From assembly GCA_024653965.1 (NCBI GenBank), contig JANLGW010000143.1:1-49379 (forward strand): a stretch of 49,379 nt of DNA. The letters are read 5' to 3'. The notes under the pieces are model-generated. The model was not told the DNA's origin, did no database searches, and saw only the letters and a list, made by a program, of their open reading frames with translations. The DNA is from Rhodospirillales bacterium (GTDB lineage: Bacteria; Pseudomonadota; Alphaproteobacteria; Rhodospirillales; Magnetovibrionaceae). Below are positions 42,845 through 49,379 of the stretch, piece by piece; the stretch's first letter is position 1; each line of letters starts with the position of its first letter. Position numbers and translations under genes: made by a program.

Positions 42845-44292
42845 CAAGTCTGCTGTTCAATCCGGTTTATGGCGTCATCGCGATCCCGATCATCGCCGCA
42901 GCGTTGCTTGCGGCGTTGCCTGGATATCGTCTGACGGCGCAGTTGAACGTGCTGGCAAGCCTGTTGACCTTTGTGTTTGCGCTGTTTTTGTTTTTTGTCG
43001 GGCGCGCAGCACCTAGTCCTTACCTCTTGATCGATGATCTCAACATCGTCTTCATCGTGCTCAATACATTCGTCGGCTTTACCGCCGCGACGTTTTCCGC
43101 CAGTTATATCGGTCACGAGATCGAGACTGGGCGATTGACGCCGGTCAATGTGCGTTTTTATCACTCCATGTATCAGATCATGATGTTCGGTATGAATCTG
43201 GCGTTGGTATCGAACAATATCGGCCTGATGTGGGTGGCGATCGAACTCGCCACATTGACGACGGTGCTGATGGTCGGCATTTACCGCACGCACGAAGCGC
43301 TGGAGGCGGCGTGGAAATATTTCATCCTCGGCAGCGTCGGCATCGCGCTGGCCCTGTTCGGCACCATCTTGGTCTATGTCGCCGCCCAGCCGGTTTTAGG
43401 CGAGGGCGAGATGGCGATGATCTGGACCAACCTTGTTGCGCACGCGAGCGAGTTTGATGCCTCGATGCTGAACCTGGCTTTCGTTTTTCTGCTGCTCGGT
43501 TACGGCACGAAGGTCGGGTTGGCGCCGTTGCATGCGTGGTTGCCCGATGCCCACGCCGAAGGCCCGACGCCTATTTCAGCCGTGCTGTCCGGGCTTTTGC
43601 TCAACGTGGCGCTCTATGCCGTGTTGCGCTTTAAGATGTTGATGGCGGCGCATCCCGAGGCGCTGGCCCCAGGACCGCTGATGATAACGATGGGGCTTTT
43701 GTCGCTGATTTTCGCCAGCTTCATGCTCTATCGGCGGCGCGATATTAAACGCTTGTTTGCCTATTCTTCGATCGAACATATGGGCATCATCGTGTTTGCT
43801 TTCGGTATGGGCGGGCCGTTGGCCAATTTCGCCGGACTGTTGCACATGGTCATGCACAGCCTGACAAAATCGGCCATTTTCTATTCCGTCGGCCATGTGG
43901 CGCAGATCAAAGGTACGCAGCGGATCGCCGATATTCGCGGCCTGACCCAAAGCCATCCCGTGTTGGGGTGGGGGCTGGCGATTGGCGTTTTGGCGATTGC
44001 GGGCATGCCGCCGTTCGGTTTGTTCATGAGCGAGTTTCTGATCGTCACGACGACTTTCGCCAAATCGCCTATCTTGGCGCTGCTGCTGGTGTTTGGAATC
44101 TTGGTGGCCTTCGGTGCGCTGTTGATGCGCTTAAGCGGATTTATTTTTGGCGAACCCACGGGGGCGGTGAAACCGGCCGAGGCATCTTTTGTGCCGCTTT
44201 ATACGCACATGGCGCTGGTGTTAATGGCCGGTATTTATCTGCCGGGGCCGATGGTCGTGTGGTTCCAATCCGTCGCACGGCTTTTGGGATGA
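42841..44292 (+). CDS. hyfF: Hydrogenase-4 subunit F-like (Mrp-antiporter-like) membrane subunit
   Basis: Second antiporter-like subunit, 483 residues. Motifs are GLMWVAIELATLTTVLMVGI (conserved Glu), then YRTHEALEAAWKYFILGSVG with GTKVGLAPLHAWLPDAHAEG and PTPISAVLSGLLLNVALYAV (proton-channel Lys/His). RRDIKRLFAYSSIEHMGIIV and HMVMHSLTKSAIFYSVGHVA follow. It starts inside the hyfE stop. Together with HyfB it would give the complex two ion-translocating modules. Confidence 0.93.
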   Translation: MTSLLFNPVYGVIAIPIIAAALLAALPGYRLTAQLNVLASLLTFVFALFLFFVGRAAPSPYLLIDDLNIVFIVLNTFVGFTAATFSASYIGHEIETGRLTPVNVRFYHSMYQIMMFGMNLALVSNNIGLMWVAIELATLTTVLMVGIYRTHEALEAAWKYFILGSVGIALALFGTILVYVAAQPVLGEGEMAMIWTNLVAHASEFDASMLNLAFVFLLLGYGTKVGLAPLHAWLPDAHAEGPTPISAVLSGLLLNVALYAVLRFKMLMAAHPEALAPGPLMITMGLLSLIFASFMLYRRRDIKRLFAYSSIEHMGIIVFAFGMGGPLANFAGLLHMVMHSLTKSAIFYSVGHVAQIKGTQRIADIRGLTQSHPVLGWGLAIGVLAIAGMPPFGLFMSEFLIVTTTFAKSPILALLLVFGILVAFGALLMRLSGFIFGEPTGAVKPAEASFVPLYTHMALVLMAGIYLPGPMVVWFQSVARLLG

Positions 44293-44303
44293 GGGAGGAC
44301 GCG

Positions 44304-45815
44304 ATGCCGGAGACCCGTAGAATGATCGCACTTGCTTCACCCGCGTTTCGTGGGCATCCGATGCCTCGCACTTCGGTAACAAAGGCCGAGTGGGAACAAG
44401 CATCTAAGGATTTGAGCCATGGTGAATTGTCGCTGCTCAGCTTGTGGGCCAGCGATGGCGCCGTACACATGGCGCTGCTGAACGAAGAAAGCAAACACAT
44501 CGGCATTTTAAGTCTGGAAAACTGCACCAACACTTTTCCTTCGGTTGGCCGCTGGCATGCTTCGGCGCAACGGTTGGAGCGCGCCATTCAAGATCTTTTC
44601 GGTTTATCGCCAGAGGGTGCAGAGGATATCAGGCCGTGGCTCGATCACGGCCAATGGGGGCTTTCCCAGCCGATGAACGCGAACGGCGCAGCCCGCGAGG
44701 TCCCGCCTTATTCCTTTTTGCCCGTCGAGGGTGAAAGCCTGCATCAGGTGCCAGTCGGCCCGGTTCACGCCGGCATCATCGAGCCCGGCCATTTTCGCTT
44801 CACCGCGCAAGGCGAGACGGTGGTTAGACTCGAAGAACGGCTGGGCTACGTGCATAAGGGCATTGATCGGCTGATGCAGGGTGCAACGTTGAGCCGCGGT
44901 GCCGAGCTTGCCGGACGAATTTCGGGCGATAGTACGGTCGCCTATTCCTGGGCCTTTGCCCAGGCTGCCGAATCCGCGCTTGGCGTTACGGTGCCTGCAC
45001 GCGCGGTGTGGCTGCGCGCTTTGATGGTCGAGATGGAGCGGTTGGCGAACCATCTGGGCGATATCGGCGCGGTCTGCAACGATGCGGCCTTTGCGCTGAT
45101 GCTGGCCCATTGCGGCATTCTTCGTGAACGGATTTTGCGTGTGGCGGATGTTTGTTTCGGCCATCGCATGATGCAGGGTCGGATCGTGCCGGGCGGCGTG
45201 ACGCATGATTTGAGCGCCGAAGGTAAAGACCAACTGGTTGAGGTGCTGGGTTATGTCCGGGGGCGGTTTTCGCCGCTGGTTGATTTGTACGAAAACACCG
45301 CATCGTTAAAGAACCGCACGTTCGGTACTGGCTTTCTTAATCCTAAGCTGGCGCTTGGCTTTGCGGCGGGTGGTTTTGTCGGCCGGGCATCGGGGCGCAA
45401 CTTCGATGCCCGCCGCGACGTCAGTTATGCGCCGTATGATGTCTTAAGCTTTGAGGTGCCGGTGTTGAAGTCGGGTGATGTGAATGCGCGGGTTTGGGTG
45501 CGCATTCAAGAAGTCTATCAGAGCCTTTCGCTGATCGAGCAATGTCTGGGGCGTCTTCCCACTGGGCCTATTTTGACCGAAATCGCGCCGCTGGGCGAAG
45601 CACGCGAAGGGCTTGGCCTAGTCGAAGGTTTTCGCGGCGACATCTTCGTGTGGCTGGCGCTTGATGCCAAGGGGCAGATTTCGCGCTGTCATCTGCGCGA
45701 TCCGTCTTGGTTTCAGTGGCCGTTGTTGGAAGCGGTGATTGAAAACAACATCATCGCCGATTTTCCGCTGTGCAATAAATCCTTCAATTGTTCCTATTCC
45801 GGGCATGATCTTTAA
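44304..45815 (+). CDS. HyfG/NuoCD-like large subunit lacking Ni-binding cysteines (Ehr type)
   Basis: Soluble large subunit of 503 residues. Residues about 1-150 resemble the NuoC part, the rest the NuoD/HyfG part (VVRLEERLGYVHKGIDRLMQ, LMVEMERLANHLGDIGAVCN, GGFVGRASGRNFDARRDVSY). The first CxxC site is replaced: AGRISGDSTVAYSW has Ser207 and Ser210 where group-4 hydrogenases have Cys, and four residues are missing after it. The C-terminus FPLCNKSFNCSYSGHDL has Cys-x5-Cys instead of DPCxxCxxR, and no C-terminal processing tail. So the Ni-Fe site cannot form as in hydrogenases. ATG 44304 with GAGGGAGGA; ATG 44289 overlaps hyfF and is less likely. Confidence 0.92.
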   Translation: MPETRRMIALASPAFRGHPMPRTSVTKAEWEQASKDLSHGELSLLSLWASDGAVHMALLNEESKHIGILSLENCTNTFPSVGRWHASAQRLERAIQDLFGLSPEGAEDIRPWLDHGQWGLSQPMNANGAAREVPPYSFLPVEGESLHQVPVGPVHAGIIEPGHFRFTAQGETVVRLEERLGYVHKGIDRLMQGATLSRGAELAGRISGDSTVAYSWAFAQAAESALGVTVPARAVWLRALMVEMERLANHLGDIGAVCNDAAFALMLAHCGILRERILRVADVCFGHRMMQGRIVPGGVTHDLSAEGKDQLVEVLGYVRGRFSPLVDLYENTASLKNRTFGTGFLNPKLALGFAAGGFVGRASGRNFDARRDVSYAPYDVLSFEVPVLKSGDVNARVWVRIQEVYQSLSLIEQCLGRLPTGPILTEIAPLGEAREGLGLVEGFRGDIFVWLALDAKGQISRCHLRDPSWFQWPLLEAVIENNIIADFPLCNKSFNCSYSGHDL

Positions 45816-45827
45816 GGAGTGAGAGCC

Positions 45828-46343
45828 ATGCGCAGATTATTTCTTGAAGGCTTGTTCCGCCGCCCTTTGACCGAGCCTGCTCCCGAAGCGAGCGCCGAGA
45901 TCGAGGCGCTTGGGCGCGCCGTTCAACAGGCCATGAAGCAGCGGCTGGGGCGCAGTTTGTCCATCCGGCAGGTCGATGCCGGGTCGTGCAATGGCTGCGA
46001 GTTGGAAATTAACGCCCTCAATAATGCCTATTATGATCTCGAACGCTTTGGCCTGCATTTTGTCGCTTCGCCCCGGCACGCCGATGTGTTGCTGGTCACG
46101 GGCCCGGTCACTAAAAACATGGCCGAAGCGTTGCAGCGGACCTATAACGCCACGCCGGACCCAAAATGGGTTTTAGGCGTGGGCGATTGCGCTAAGGGCG
46201 GCGGTTGTTTTGCCGGAAGCTACGCGATTGCCGGGGGCGTCGAGGCGATCATACCGGTCGATCTTCATATCGCAGGTTGCCCGCCGAACCCGCTCGCCTT
46301 GCTCAAGGGGCTGCTGGCCGTTTTGCAAAGCGCGGATGCCTAG
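45828..46343 (+). CDS. hyfI: HyfI/NuoB-like iron-sulfur small subunit
   Basis: Small subunit of 171 residues related to HyfI/HycG and NuoB. Cluster cysteines are kept: Cys54 and Cys57 in DAGSCNGCELEINALNN, Cys121 and Cys127 in VGVGDCAKGGGCFAGSYA, and Cys151 in HIAGCPPNPLALLKGLL; four of these can hold an N2-type [4Fe-4S] cluster. AAGGAG lies eight bases before ATG 45828; an in-frame GTG at 45819 is weaker. Last gene of the operon; its end overlaps the converging XRE gene by four bases. No NuoI/HyfH ferredoxin-like subunit follows. Confidence 0.92.
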   Translation: MRRLFLEGLFRRPLTEPAPEASAEIEALGRAVQQAMKQRLGRSLSIRQVDAGSCNGCELEINALNNAYYDLERFGLHFVASPRHADVLLVTGPVTKNMAEALQRTYNATPDPKWVLGVGDCAKGGGCFAGSYAIAGGVEAIIPVDLHIAGCPPNPLALLKGLLAVLQSADA

Positions 46344-46771
46344 TTTTCGGCGTTTTCTAGGCCGTCTTGGTCGGCGATGGATTTAACCAATTGGAACACC
46401 CGCGCCCGCACGGATGCGCTGGCGATACGGAAATAGTTGTGTACCAATTTGATGGATTCCGGTTGCATCATGGGATCGTGGGAAAAGTGCGCGGCAGGCT
46501 GATCCGATAAGGCCTTGAGTTTTGCGTCGGAGGCCATGTCTTCAAAAAAGTACGAGACATCGACGTTTAACGCCTTGGCCAGCTTATATAAATTGCTGGC
46601 GCCGATGCGGTTCGCGCCGTTTTCGTATTTCTGGATTTGCTGAAAGGTGACGTCCAGGGCGGCACCGATTTCGGATTGACTGATGCGCAAACCCACGCGG
46701 CGGGCCTTTAAACGTTGGCCGACATGAATATCGATGGGGTCGGGGGCTTCTTTGGGCGGGCGTCTGCTCAT
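46340..46771 (-). CDS. XRE-family regulator with extended C-terminus
   Basis: Protein of 143 residues. The helix-turn-helix is about residues 15-75: VGQRLKARRVGLRISQSEIG, then AALDVTFQQIQKYENGANRI, and SNLYKLAKALNVDVSYFFED. This QQIQKYENG type is common in alphaproteobacteria. The C-terminal part (about 80-143) is helical with IASASVRARVFQLVKSIADQ. ATG 46771; its stop overlaps the end of hyfI. Transcribed towards the hyf operon, so read-through antisense is possible. Its target is unknown. Confidence 0.9.
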   Translation of the reverse strand: MSRRPPKEAPDPIDIHVGQRLKARRVGLRISQSEIGAALDVTFQQIQKYENGANRIGASNLYKLAKALNVDVSYFFEDMASDAKLKALSDQPAAHFSHDPMMQPESIKLVHNYFRIASASVRARVFQLVKSIADQDGLENAEN

Positions 46772-47136
46772 CGGGTAAAACTCCTATTCTCTTGGTTCGG
46801 CACGTTATGCCCCGTTGGCGCCCGGGAATTTGTAAGCATAAATATCAACCATTCCGCTTAAGGTTTCAACCGGGCAATACACTTCAAAAGCGTATTTTCC
46901 GGCTCCTATGGTGCACTATCCCTGAATTTTTGAAGATCGAATGCGCTTGAATCCGGTTGACTTTAGGGGCGGGGGTGCGTAGATAACCGCATCCATCAGC
47001 CACATGCGCTGAACTCAATTCGCCCCTTAGCCCTGATCTGGGGGTGCCGTCAGTCCGCGAGATTCGCGCACTGGCGCGTTTTGCGTTTTGCCTGGTGGAT
47101 GGCGATTTGAGTGAATGATTTAGGTGTGTGGTCGGT
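46772..47136. other. Intergenic region between XRE gene and ffh
   Basis: It holds the XRE promoter, the ffh promoter at 46957-46985 and a leader of roughly 145 bases for ffh. No small gene is supported. A T-rich/A-rich stretch near 46830-46860 may be part of the divergent control. Confidence 0.45.
46957..46985 (+). promoter_or_regulatory. Promoter for the ffh-rpsP-rimM operon
   Basis: TTGACT (46957-46962) and TAGATA (46980-46985) are separated by exactly 17 bases. This gives a transcription start near 46992 and a leader of about 145 bases before the ffh ATG. Confidence 0.6.
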
Positions 47137-48522
47137 ATGTTTGAAGGTCTCAGCGATAAGCTTGGCGGTGTATTCGACAAGCTGAGAAAGCGCGGCGCGC
47201 TCAAGGAATCGGATGTTTCCGAAGCCTTGCGCGAAGTTCGTGTTGCGCTGCTTGAGGCCGACGTCGCGTTGCCGGTCGTTAAAGACTTCATCGAAAAGGT
47301 CCGTGTCGCCGCCGTGGGCGAAGCCGTGCTGCGCTCCGTCACGCCGGGCCAGATGGTGGTGAAGATCGTTCACGACCAGTTGGTCGAGATGCTGGGTGCC
47401 GAACCCGAGCCGCTGCGCGTTTATGGCAATCCGCCCAACGTGGTGATGATGGTGGGCCTGCAAGGTTCCGGCAAAACCACCACTACGGCCAAGATCGCGG
47501 CGCGCCTGACCCGTATGGAAAAAAAGCGCGTGCTGATGGCGTCGTTGGATATTTATCGTCCCGCCGCGCAGCAGCAGTTGCAGCAATTGGGCGACCAAAA
47601 CGGTCTGGCGGTACTGCCGATCGTATTTGGCGAGCAGCCAGTGGCCATCGCCAAGCGCGCTCTGCATAAGGGCCGCACCGAAGGTTTTGACGTGGTGATG
47701 CTCGACACCGCCGGTCGTTTGCATATCGACGATGCCTTGATGGCCGAAGTCGCCCAGGTGCGCGACGCGGTCAAACCGGGCGAGACGTTGTTGGTCACCG
47801 ACGCCATGACCGGCCAGGATGCGGTCAACGTCGCCAAGGAATTTTCCGATAAGGTCGGCATTTCCGGCATTGTGCTGACCCGTGTCGACGGCGATGCGCG
47901 CGGTGGTGCGGCGCTGTCGATGAAGGCCGTGACCGGCACGCCGATTAAATTCTTGGGCGTCGGCGAAAAAATCGACGAACTGGATGCCTTTGACGCCCGG
48001 CGTGTAGCGGGGTCGATCTTGGGCCAAGGCGACGTGGTCGGCTTGGTGGAACGCGCCGCTCAGGTGATGGACCAAGAAGAGGCCGAAAAGGCCGCCAAAA
48101 AAATGCTCAAAGGCCAGTTCACCCTGGAAGACATGGGTGCACAACTGGGCCAGTTGCGCAAGATGGGCGACATCAAGGGTTTGATGAACATGCTGCCCGG
48201 TGTCGGCAATCTTAAAAAGCAGATGGCGTCCGCCGATATTGACGACAAAAAAATCGCCCATCAGCAGGCGATCATTCAGTCCATGACGGCGAAAGAACGC
48301 CGCAATCCAAAATTGATCAATGGATCTCGCCGCAAGCGCATTGCCGTGGGGTCCGGCACCTCCGTGCCCGAGGTCAACCGCTTGCTCAAGCAGTACGAGC
48401 TGATGAGCAAGATGATGAAGAAAGTGGGCCAGATGGGCAAAAAAGGCATGCCCGGAATGCCCGGTATGTCTGGAATGCCCGGCATGCCTAAAATGATGCC
48501 ACCGATGCCGCCGTTCAAATAG
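47137..48522 (+). CDS. ffh: Signal recognition particle protein Ffh
   Basis: GTPase of 461 residues that binds signal sequences with 4.5S RNA and delivers membrane proteins to FtsY. N-domain is FEGLSDKLGGVFDKLRKRGA; G-domain has GLQGSGKTTTTAKIA (P-loop), DTAGRLHID, TRVDGDARGGAALS and GVGEKIDELDAFDARRVAGS. The M-domain (RKMGDIKGLMNMLPGVGNLK) ends in a Met/Gly/Pro-rich tail of repeated MPG units, about 30 residues. ATG 47137 gives the standard start; GTG 47128 is upstream in frame. First gene of the classical ffh-rpsP-rimM(-trmD-rplS) group. Confidence 0.97.
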   Translation: MFEGLSDKLGGVFDKLRKRGALKESDVSEALREVRVALLEADVALPVVKDFIEKVRVAAVGEAVLRSVTPGQMVVKIVHDQLVEMLGAEPEPLRVYGNPPNVVMMVGLQGSGKTTTTAKIAARLTRMEKKRVLMASLDIYRPAAQQQLQQLGDQNGLAVLPIVFGEQPVAIAKRALHKGRTEGFDVVMLDTAGRLHIDDALMAEVAQVRDAVKPGETLLVTDAMTGQDAVNVAKEFSDKVGISGIVLTRVDGDARGGAALSMKAVTGTPIKFLGVGEKIDELDAFDARRVAGSILGQGDVVGLVERAAQVMDQEEAEKAAKKMLKGQFTLEDMGAQLGQLRKMGDIKGLMNMLPGVGNLKKQMASADIDDKKIAHQQAIIQSMTAKERRNPKLINGSRRKRIAVGSGTSVPEVNRLLKQYELMSKMMKKVGQMGKKGMPGMPGMSGMPGMPKMMPPMPPFK

Positions 48523-48605
48523 AAGTGTGCAGCCTAGCGGTGTTTTAAGAATACGAGTTTTTTGGATCAACGAACGAACACGATTGAAAAAGGATAGAGA
48601 GAACC

Positions 48606-49058
48606 ATGTCTCTGCGAATTCGACTTTCCCGTAGCGGCGCGAAAAAGCGTCCGTACTATCGCATTGTAGTGGCCGACAGCCGCAACCCGCGTGATGGCCG
48701 TTTTATCGAACGCGTCGGCACCTATAACCCGATGCTGGCTAAAGACGCCGTCGAGCGCGTCACCTTGAACGAAGAACGCATCAAACATTGGATTAGCCAG
48801 GGCGCGTTGCCGTCTGACCGTGTGGCTCGTTTCCTCGCCACTGCGGGTCTGGGCGAAAAGCCTGCTATTCCGCAGCAGACCAAGAAAAACCTGCCCAAGC
48901 GCAAGACTCTCGAGCGTATCGCCGAGAAGGAAGCCAAAGTGCAGAAAGCCGCTGAAGCTGCTGAAGCCGCCGCCGCTGCCGCCGTTGCTGCTGCTGCCGA
49001 AGCTGCTGCCGCACCGGCTGAAGAAGCGGTTGCCGCAGAGGCTCCGGCCGAGGGCTAA
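48606..49058 (+). CDS. rpsP: 30S ribosomal protein S16
   Basis: Small-subunit protein of 150 residues. Residues 1-80 are a typical S16 ([20 protein letters not shown] and [20 protein letters not shown]). From about residue 100 an Ala/Glu/Lys-rich tail follows ([20 protein letters not shown]), making it longer than the usual 80-110 residues; such tails are seen in alphaproteobacterial S16. An AGGATAGAGA site precedes ATG 48606. Confidence 0.96.
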   Translation: MSLRIRLSRSGAKKRPYYRIVVADSRNPRDGRFIERVGTYNPMLAKDAVERVTLNEERIKHWISQGALPSDRVARFLATAGLGEKPAIPQQTKKNLPKRKTLERIAEKEAKVQKAAEAAEAAAAAAVAAAAEAAAAPAEEAVAAEAPAEG

Positions 49059-49094
49059 GGCCCTGGGTCCGGCGCTTCAGGGTGGATGACGGTC

Positions 49095-49379
49095 ATGGCT
49101 GAACGCCGCACCGCAGCCCCCAAGGAAGACTTGATTTGTGTAGGCGCCATCGGTGCCGCCAAGGGTCTTCGGGGGGAATTGCGGGTAAAGAGCTTCACCG
49201 CCGACATCGAAGCCTTAGGCGACTATGGGCCGCTGACGGACGAAACCGGCACCAAGACCTTCGAGTTGAAGGTCATCGGCCAGAGCAAGGGTCTGGTGGT
49301 GGTGCGCATCAAAGGCGTGAACGACCGCAATGCGGCGGACGCGCTGAAAGGCCAGACGCTCTTTATCGAGCGTTCCCGC
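49095..49379 (+). CDS. rimM: 16S rRNA processing protein RimM, partial (N-terminal domain)
   Basis: The first 95 codons of rimM; the gene runs off the window. LICVGAIGAAKGLRGELRVK is the conserved N-terminal RimM motif, followed by SFTADIEALGDYGPLTDETG and VVVRIKGVNDRNAADALKGQ. RimM helps mature the 30S head together with S19 and is normally co-transcribed with rpsP, 36 bases away here. ATG 49095 chosen; ATG 49086 in the same frame is possible. Confidence 0.9.
   Translation, partial: MAERRTAAPKEDLICVGAIGAAKGLRGELRVKSFTADIEALGDYGPLTDETGTKTFELKVIGQSKGLVVVRIKGVNDRNAADALKGQTLFIERSR

Noticed and set aside
39209-46343. A true [NiFe] hydrogenase
   Set aside because: The large subunit lacks both CxxC ligand pairs and the C-terminal processing tail, and there are no hyp maturation genes in the window.
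39209-46343. A complete respiratory complex I
   Set aside because: There are no NuoE, F, G or I genes and only one NuoCD-like and one NuoB-like subunit; the membrane subunits resemble Hyf proteins.
48430-48520. Tandem repeat as mobile or tandem element in ffh
   Set aside because: The repeated bases encode the usual Met/Gly/Pro-rich tail of the Ffh M-domain.
1-49379. CRISPR array, phage genes or complete insertion sequence
   Set aside because: No regularly spaced direct repeats, Cas proteins, transposases or phage structural proteins were seen.

Overview
The window is chromosomal DNA from an alphaproteobacterium, most likely of the Rhodospirillales type. This rests on the argD-argF-hslO order, the ffh-rpsP-rimM block, ApaG, a NrsF-type anti-sigma partner and the protein sequence style; it is inference and no species is claimed. 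Base composition is moderately GC-rich. Exceptions are the PIN-like gene after tRNA-Gly and the DctP/hybrid-kinase block, which look more AT-rich. No CRISPR array, phage module, transposase or complete insertion sequence was seen.

Layout. 1-3.0 kb: end of a YqaA/DedA-type membrane protein, a FadL-like outer-membrane protein and a large lipoprotein. 3.3-7 kb: tRNA-Arg(ACG), a CBS-domain protein overlapping an ArsB/NhaD-type permease, and an ECF sigma / NrsF anti-sigma pair. 7-12 kb: two TPR proteins, one with a GT9-like C-terminus, and a chemoreceptor. 12-18.3 kb: recX-arsC divergent from an ABC-2 permease, then argD-argF-hslO and a lipoprotein. 18.3-21.5 kb: leftward radical SAM, apaG, folE and a His-rich nickel/cobalt transporter, then tRNA-Gly(CCC). 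21.6-28.5 kb: a PIN-like nuclease candidate, an LpxH-like phosphoesterase, a lone FabF, a CoA-transferase and three uncharacterised genes. 28.6-34.5 kb: two tandem 65-residue membrane proteins, a receiver protein, a PAS histidine kinase with a DUF3068-like partner, and two tandem SET-domain proteins. 34.6-38.6 kb: a hybrid histidine kinase overlapping an orphan DctP-type binding protein. 38.9-46.8 kb: a six-gene hydrogenase-4-like operon with an XRE regulator at each end. 46.9-49.4 kb: ffh, rpsP and the start of rimM.

The most notable system is the hydrogenase-4-like operon. It encodes two antiporter-like subunits (HyfB, HyfF), HyfC, HyfE, a NuoCD-like large subunit and a NuoB-like small subunit. 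The large subunit lacks the four nickel-binding cysteines: Ser-Gly-Asp-Ser stands where Cys-Gly-Ile-Cys is expected, and the C-terminal CxxC is absent. The small subunit keeps its Fe-S cysteines. This fits an energy-converting-hydrogenase-related (Ehr) complex, a relative of complex I with no obvious redox substrate, rather than a hydrogenase.

A second notable signal is a family of about 63-bp palindromic elements, three copies between 25.3 and 30.3 kb. Their ends and centre are conserved while the stem sequence differs with matching changes on both arms. Two sensor systems also stand out because a probable ligand-sensing protein overlaps or abuts a histidine kinase gene: DctP with the hybrid kinase, and the DUF3068-like protein with the PAS kinase.
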